Of a DNA stretch of 64,000 nt, positions 58,571-64,000 are shown in pieces. The DNA is taken from positions 1,798,001-1,862,000 of the forward strand of contig JAGTJL010000006.1 of the NCBI GenBank assembly GCA_020746875.1, written 5' to 3'. Below the pieces are notes generated by a model, which was not told the origin of the DNA, did not search any database, and worked only from the letters and a program-made list of their open reading frames with translations. The DNA comes from Rhexocercosporidium sp. MPI-PUGE-AT-0058. Its lineage: Eukaryota; Ascomycota; Leotiomycetes; Helotiales. Position 1 is the stretch's first letter. Each line of letters starts with the position of its first letter. The translations under genes and the position numbers were made by a program.

Positions 58571-58586
58571 TCGACCATATGGTCGA
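58571..58586. other. Perfect 16-bp palindrome
   Basis: TCGACCATATGGTCGA is identical to its reverse complement and is followed directly by TCGG. It lies about 2.4 kb upstream of the Cyc8 start with no gene nearby. It could be a binding site for a dimeric regulator or a chance occurrence. Confidence 0.6.
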
Positions 58587-60989
58587 TCGGTCTCAATTAA
58601 GAGGGCGTATGCTGGGCCGCTCACGCTTGTTCGTGCAGAGTATGGGTGGTGCGGGGAAAAAAAGGGGGGACGGCCTTGTGAGATAACCAGACCCAGGAAA
58701 AGACGATATCGGAAGCCATCATGGAAAGCAGAATATACCCCTAGTGAAAGAAATGATAATGGCGTCTTGATATATGTGTGTTTGCGGCGGTAAAGGAAAA
58801 GAGGGTTTGCAGTTGACAGTCTGATCTTGATGAGTGGCCCAGGCTAGGATGCCTAGGATGCGACCCTACTTACGTGCTTGGTGAAAGAAGCCGAAGCTTG
58901 ACTGACCGACCAATGCAACCCAGCTGGGCTCGCCTTGAAGAGACTGTTTACGTCGTGGTGCAAGCATGCAGGAGATAACTTGATGAACATGCTGTGTGAC
59001 AAAGAGGAACGCAATGTCAATCCCTCCACACACGGATCTCTTGTGTGCCTCTTGGCTGGATCTGTGAGAAACGAGCGAGGTGCAGATTTACTTCCGAAAG
59101 ACCGAAAGAAAGATATCGACTCGACTTTCGAGTCCGTTGGTTTTCTTGCTTTCGCTAATATCAAAGGATTAATGTGAAACACACATTTGATCGGTTTGAA
59201 GTCATCCATCAGCGTCAGTTCGTGAGCACGTCGGTACTGCTCGCCGCGGGGAGCGGATTTTGAAGTTCTAGCTGCTGACAAATAGGTTGGAGAATGTGAG
59301 GCAAGTCCAACACCATTGACATGAAATTGGTCTGCAGTCCTAGGAAGACAGGGTAATAAAGACCTCGACGTCGTCAGCTAGCGTATCTTCGCCTATAAGT
59401 ACTGCAAGTTTTCACTAGTACTTCGGCTGAGTGTAAAAAATTCTGAGATATCGAAACATGTCACAGCGAAGGATCAGGATCTGGTCGGTCGCAAGGCTTG
59501 TCGTCTTGAGTGTCTTCCATTGAGCTTCGTGATGTTCGAGATCTCGGAAGTTTCAAACTAAAGGGTACGCACGAGTGATCTGTGCCACTCCTCGATAAAG
59601 GTGTCCAGAAGCTAGAAGCTAATCGTCTCTGATCAGCCACACACACCGTGCTCATCCCTGAAGCCCCATTTTGCCCGACTGGGACCTGACCCCTCCACAA
59701 AGGTTGCTCCGTAGGGAACCGGCGCCGCGCCGTTTTAATGCTAGTAAGAATAACGATGGCTGGCTGGCTGGCTGGCGGATATCATCACCCAAGCCTTCAG
59801 CACCGGGGTGACATCAAGCTAAGCAGACCTGGGTAAGAAGATCTAGGGCGGCTCACGGCTTATTACTCGTGACAGGAGGCGTTGGCCCGGATGGTGGGTG
59901 GGTGATGATGGGTGGTGGTTGACTTTCTCTCAAGACCGGAAAATGCCCTTAGGGTACAGTATTACTTCAGTATGTCAGAAGATTGGGCTGTGGCTTTGAT
60001 GGAATAACAACCACATACTTCGTAGGTAGGTCTGCCCTCATCAGTCGGATGCCATACCATGCCGGGCCAGGAGAGACGAACGAGAGAACAGAGATGCTTC
60101 CTTTCGAGGGATGGGACCTTCTTCATTGGACGAGGCTATTCCCGCGTCGAGCCCACACTGCTGCCCAGAGCAGTGCCTAGACAGGAAGGCTCGGCGCCAA
60201 TAAATATGCTCCAGGCCGGCTGTCGGTCAGAATGCAGTTTAACCTTCCTTCGCTCGCGTGTGGAAGCAGCGGGGGCTTGCGGATCCACCAGGGAGAGCCG
60301 TCACATTACTGTAGTCCAGGATTCTATTACATTTTGGCAGGAAACATATACTCCTTGCGGACTAGCCCTGCCTGCTAAGCACGGCGACATTAAAAACTGA
60401 CGGCTGGCGCAATCCAGCGGCAGGGATGTATCCACACTAAAGTAAGCATGGGTGTCTGGAGAGTTAGCGCGGGTTGCGTGAGTTACCTGCCTCTGAGTTC
60501 ATCACCAAAGGCAGCCCCATCATTTTCTTGCACCCCTTCCTTCTCCTCTCTGCTCTGCTCTGCTTCCCGCTGATCTTCCAGGAAATCATTCTCTTGTCCG
60601 TCTCACGCTTCGTGATACTGCTGGTCCTCAACCGCACCGGCGCTCCAAGGCCTGACGCAAATATATCCTAGTAGTCGGCAGATAATGCGCATGCTCTCTG
60701 TGCAATCTACTTGATCGATACCCCAACTCCCAAGCGTATGTTGATAGGTCCGCTACTGAGGTACATCTCCGCATCTCCAATTCCGACGCTCTGGGGAGCT
60801 CAACCTTCACCTTTCCTGGGGGCACAGCATACTTCCGCATCTTCTATCCACGTCGTCGATACTTCAGGATAGATTGATTGGAAACCTTCTCGAGCAACGA
60901 GCCTCCTGCACACGTAGCTCATATACTGCTGGGGCGCAGCGCACAATCAGAACCGACGCCGCTCTCGCCATCACGTCCATATATCAACA

Positions 60990-63900
60990 ATGGCAGCTCA
61001 TCACCCGTCTCCTCCTGGAGGTATGCAAATGCATCATGGTCAGGCAGGAGGCCCACCTCCACCGGGGATGGCTCAGCATCAACAGCACTTCTCACCCGCC
61101 ATGCAACAAGTCGCCGCGATAAATGAATCGGTTTGGATGCAGATTGGTACGGTCAATTCTTTCCAACTACGAATGAGCGCACTAACAATACTTTAGGCAG
61201 CTTTGCGGAACTTCTAAACAATCTCGAGGAAGCTATCACTGCTTACGAACATGCGCTCCGTGCCAATCCCAGATCTATCCCAGCTATGAACGCCATAAGC
61301 TGCATTCTTCGAACCCAAGAGCAGTTTCACAAGGCCGTCGAATACCTCCAGAGCATCCTGAAACTGGAAGTGAATAATGGGGAGGTTTGGGGAAGCCTTG
61401 GTAGGTACCGTTCGAGCTTTGACGTTCTTTCTCGCTAACTTCCAAGGTCACTGCTATCTGATGATGGATGATTTGCAACAGGCATATTCTGCATACCAGC
61501 AAGCGCTTTACCATCTGAGGGATCCCAAGGTTAGCCCCATTGAATTAATACCATTCTGCAATGTCTCACGTATGACAGGAACCCAAATTGTGGTATGGCA
61601 TTGGAATTCTGTATGATCGCTATGGCTCTCTCGAGCATGCAGAAGAGGCATTCTCCCAAGTAATGCGCATGCAGCCGGACTTTGAAAAGGCAAACGAAAT
61701 CTACTTTCGACTTGGAATAATCTACAAGCAACAGCAGAAGTACCAGCAGAGTCTAGAGGTACGAAGACAGAAGCGATGGCTGGCGTTTCACAGACACCTG
61801 AACTGACATTACATAGTGTTTCCGGTACATTGTCTCAGTGCCACCAACCCCTTTGACTGAAGAGGATATCTGGTTCCAAATCGGACATGTCCATGAGCAA
61901 CAAAAAGACGTATGTAAAATTATCATTGAGGAAGATTCTCAAATTAACGACCGTTTTAGTACGACAACGCGAAACTGGCGTACAGGCGTGTGCTCGACCG
62001 TGATCCAAATCATGCAAAGGTCCTACAGCAACTTGGCTGGCTGCATCACCAACAGAGCAACAGTTTCAGCAGCCAAGAGCAAGCAATTGAGTACCTTGAG
62101 AAGTCGGTGGGCTCAGGTAAGACTCGTCACAATGATCAGTCTGGCATTTCACACACACTAACACGTGGCAGACCAAAGTGATGCGCAAAGCTGGTATCTG
62201 CTTGGACGATGCTATATGTCACAACAGAAGTACCCAAAGGCGTACGAGGCATATCAGCAAGCGGTTTACCGTGACGGACGGAACCCGACATTCTGGTGCT
62301 CGATTGGCGTTTTGTATTACCAGATCAACCAGTACCGAGATGCACTTGATGCGTATTCCCGCGCCATACGCCTGAACCCGTACATTTCCGAGGTCTGGTA
62401 CGACCTGGGTACTCTGGTAAGTTTGCTCATCTTAGGCCAAATTCGTTTGCGCAACCACTAATGATTGGCATAGTATGAATCTTGCAACAATCAGGTTAAT
62501 GATGCACTCGATGCGTACCAGCGTGCAGCTGAACTTGATCCTTCAAATGGGCACATCAAGGCACGACTCCAATTGCTCCGTAATGGACAAACCAACGGTC
62601 TTCCAGTGCAGACCAGCGCTCCCTTACCCCAAGATGTCCATCCTCAAGCCTACCAAGCAACCGGTGCTGTTGGTCCTCCAGGGCCTCAATGGGGTAACTC
62701 TGCTCCTCAACCTCCTCCTCCAGGTCCTCCACTCGGCCCACCTGCCAATGGATGGGGCCGACTTGCTGAGATCAATCCACCACCACATCCCGGAAACCCG
62801 TACGACCAGAGAGACCAAGCTAGAGGCCCTGGCCCAATTCCACCGCCTCCGCCACGTGCTCCAAGCCCGAGGCAGCCAGAGCAGATGAGACCATTTGAAT
62901 CAAGGCTACCACCAGGACCTTCTCCAGGGGGACCGGGAGGACCGGGAGGACCAGGAGGACCAGGCGGACCCAGTGGTCGTCGCACGCCTCCTCGTGATCA
63001 TCATGCAGCGATGGGTCCTTACCCTGGGCCAGGTCTCTCGCAGCCTCCTGGACCCCCACCTCCTCCTCCGCAACGAGTCTCCAATCCTAATTACGCCGGC
63101 CCAGGTGCTTCTGTCTTGCCTCCTGCGCAATCGAATATGAACGGGTCTGGACCTGCATCTCTGCCGCCGTTTGGGCGAGGTGCCAGTCCTCGACCAGAAG
63201 TGCGACCCATCTTAGACAATCGCATGCCATCGCCAAAATCTGGATATCCACATCAACAGCAGTACCCTCACCATCCAGATATCTCTAATCCCGGTGGTAT
63301 CGAGGGCGGTGCTCCAGCTCCAGCGTCTGCTTTGGCTGCTGCTGAAGCCGCTGCTGCCGAACGAAATGGCGATAGGCCAAGTTCAGTTGGACCAAAGAGG
63401 ATGCGTGAGTGGGAAGAGGATACCTCAATGAAGAAGCCTGCCTCGGAAGAAAATAGAGCTCGCCTTGACGACATGCATCACCGTCGTCCCTCAACCCCCC
63501 CGAGAGAGAGTTTCCGTCGCAGCTCTTCCGAAGCCCGCCGTGCTGAAGATCAGAGACGCATGGATGAGCAACGTCGTGATGATCAGCGTCGTGCAGAGGA
63601 TCAACGCCGTGTTGAGGAACAGCGCAGGGCTAATGAGAACTACCACCCGTCTGAAGCTGCACACCATCCGCCAAACCTCGCCTTGGTCCCAAACCATCTA
63701 CCACCCATGCAGCAAGGACCGCCACCCGTTCGTACCCCAGTCCATGAACTGCCTCCTCCACCTCCTCCCCCTGCGCCTAAAGACTATTCGAGCGAAGAGA
63801 GAGAGCAGCGCGAAAGGGAACAAGGTGAGAGGGAACAGCGAGAGCGAGACCAGCGCGAGAGAGAACGAAACGAGATCCCTCCGCCGCCACCACCTCCGCC

Positions 63901-64000
63901 TGCTGGTGAGCAGGAACGTGCTGCACGCAAGATGGATGTTGATGAGGATTATGACGACGAAGTCGAGGAGGACAAGAAAGGAGGGATTGTATCGACTGCA
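60990..64000 (+). CDS. SSN6: General transcriptional co-repressor Cyc8/Ssn6 (TPR protein), cut by the window end
   Basis: Cyc8 pairs with Tup1 to repress glucose-regulated and many other genes. The exons are 60990-61146, 61197-61400, 61447-61529, 61579-61758, 61817-61909, 61960-62116, 62172-62416 and 62474 to beyond 64000. The first seven sum to 373 codons, and 882 codons are visible in all. A Pro/Gln/His-rich head of 40 residues leads into about ten tetratricopeptide repeats (about 45-405), which bind Tup1 and DNA-bound repressors. Examples are EAITAYEHALRANPRSIPAM, AEEAFSQVMRMQPDFEKANE and DALDAYQRAAELDPSNGHIK. The rest is Pro/Gly-rich with a GGPGGPG run, an Ala block (ASALAAAEAAAAE) and a charged stretch with RR-xx-EQ steps, then RE-rich repeats. 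No further introns are seen in the visible part of exon 8. The stop codon lies outside the window. Confidence 0.95.

Larger units (their letters stand above)
53760..60989. other. 7.2-kb region without a convincing gene, upstream of Cyc8
   Basis: Frames of up to about 150 codons occur on both strands (for example 56730-57158 plus and 56888-57340 minus), but none shows domain-like sequence or a splice-supported continuation. The region is rich in simple sequence. It has TGCTGCG steps at about 54024-54065, G-runs at 54200-54350 and a pentanucleotide tract at 54594-54620. GGGAGTGA steps lie at 54860-54894, GGGAT steps at 55130-55155, CAGG steps at 55783-55796 and TGGC steps at 59757-59776. A perfect 16-base palindrome lies at 58571-58586. 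The part next to 60989 is presumably the Cyc8 promoter and a long leader. Unannotated non-coding RNA is possible but cannot be shown here. Confidence 0.5.

Overview
This is nuclear DNA of a filamentous ascomycete (Pezizomycotina). About two thirds of the genes carry short spliceosomal introns, mostly 45-100 nt, with GTRNGT donors, CTRAC-type branch points (for example TACTAAC) and YAG acceptors. The recognisable proteins are typical of filamentous ascomycetes. Membership of Leotiomycetes is only an impression from gene content. Nothing prokaryotic, viral or clearly transposon-derived is visible.

Layout. 0.8-16 kb is a dense block of conserved genes: Snf1 kinase, U1-C, the p24 protein Erv25, a small GFA-fold protein, the DEAD-box helicase Has1 and a large JmjC/zinc-finger/AT-hook protein. 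16.8-28.2 kb holds Coq2, an Atg22-like vacuolar transporter, Nce102, a small acidic membrane protein that may be Mim2, eIF2-beta and an AIM24-domain protein whose reading frame appears broken. 28.6-39.7 kb holds two long, mostly disordered fungal proteins that I cannot name, Mediator subunit 1 between them, a decayed tRNA-like element and an F-box/ankyrin protein. 40.7-45.5 kb has a divergent pair, a sugar transporter and a GH51 arabinofuranosidase, which looks like a small plant-polysaccharide utilisation locus. 45.8-53.8 kb holds Sdh5/SDHAF2, a DUF3433-like membrane protein, a Cys-rich single-pass membrane protein with an unresolvable 5' end and the LisH-WD40 protein Sif2/TBL1. 53.8-61.0 kb is a 7.2-kb stretch without a convincing gene, and the window closes inside the co-repressor Cyc8/Ssn6.

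Gene structures were built by hand from splice signals. For every spliced gene listed except two, the summed exon length is a multiple of three with no internal stop, which supports the models. The exceptions are the AIM24 gene (one base short) and the Cys-rich gene at 49.8-50.6 kb. Several genes act in glucose and carbon control or transcriptional repression (Snf1, Cyc8, Sif2, Med1, and a hydrolase/transporter pair of a kind usually under carbon repression). They are spread over 60 kb and I see no sign that they form a cluster.

The items most worth following are the in-frame 6-nt micro-exon in U1-C, the frameshift in the AIM24 gene, the paired TGACTC half-sites between eIF2-beta and the Mim2-like gene, the three-exon model of the unknown 777-aa protein, and the long empty region upstream of Cyc8.
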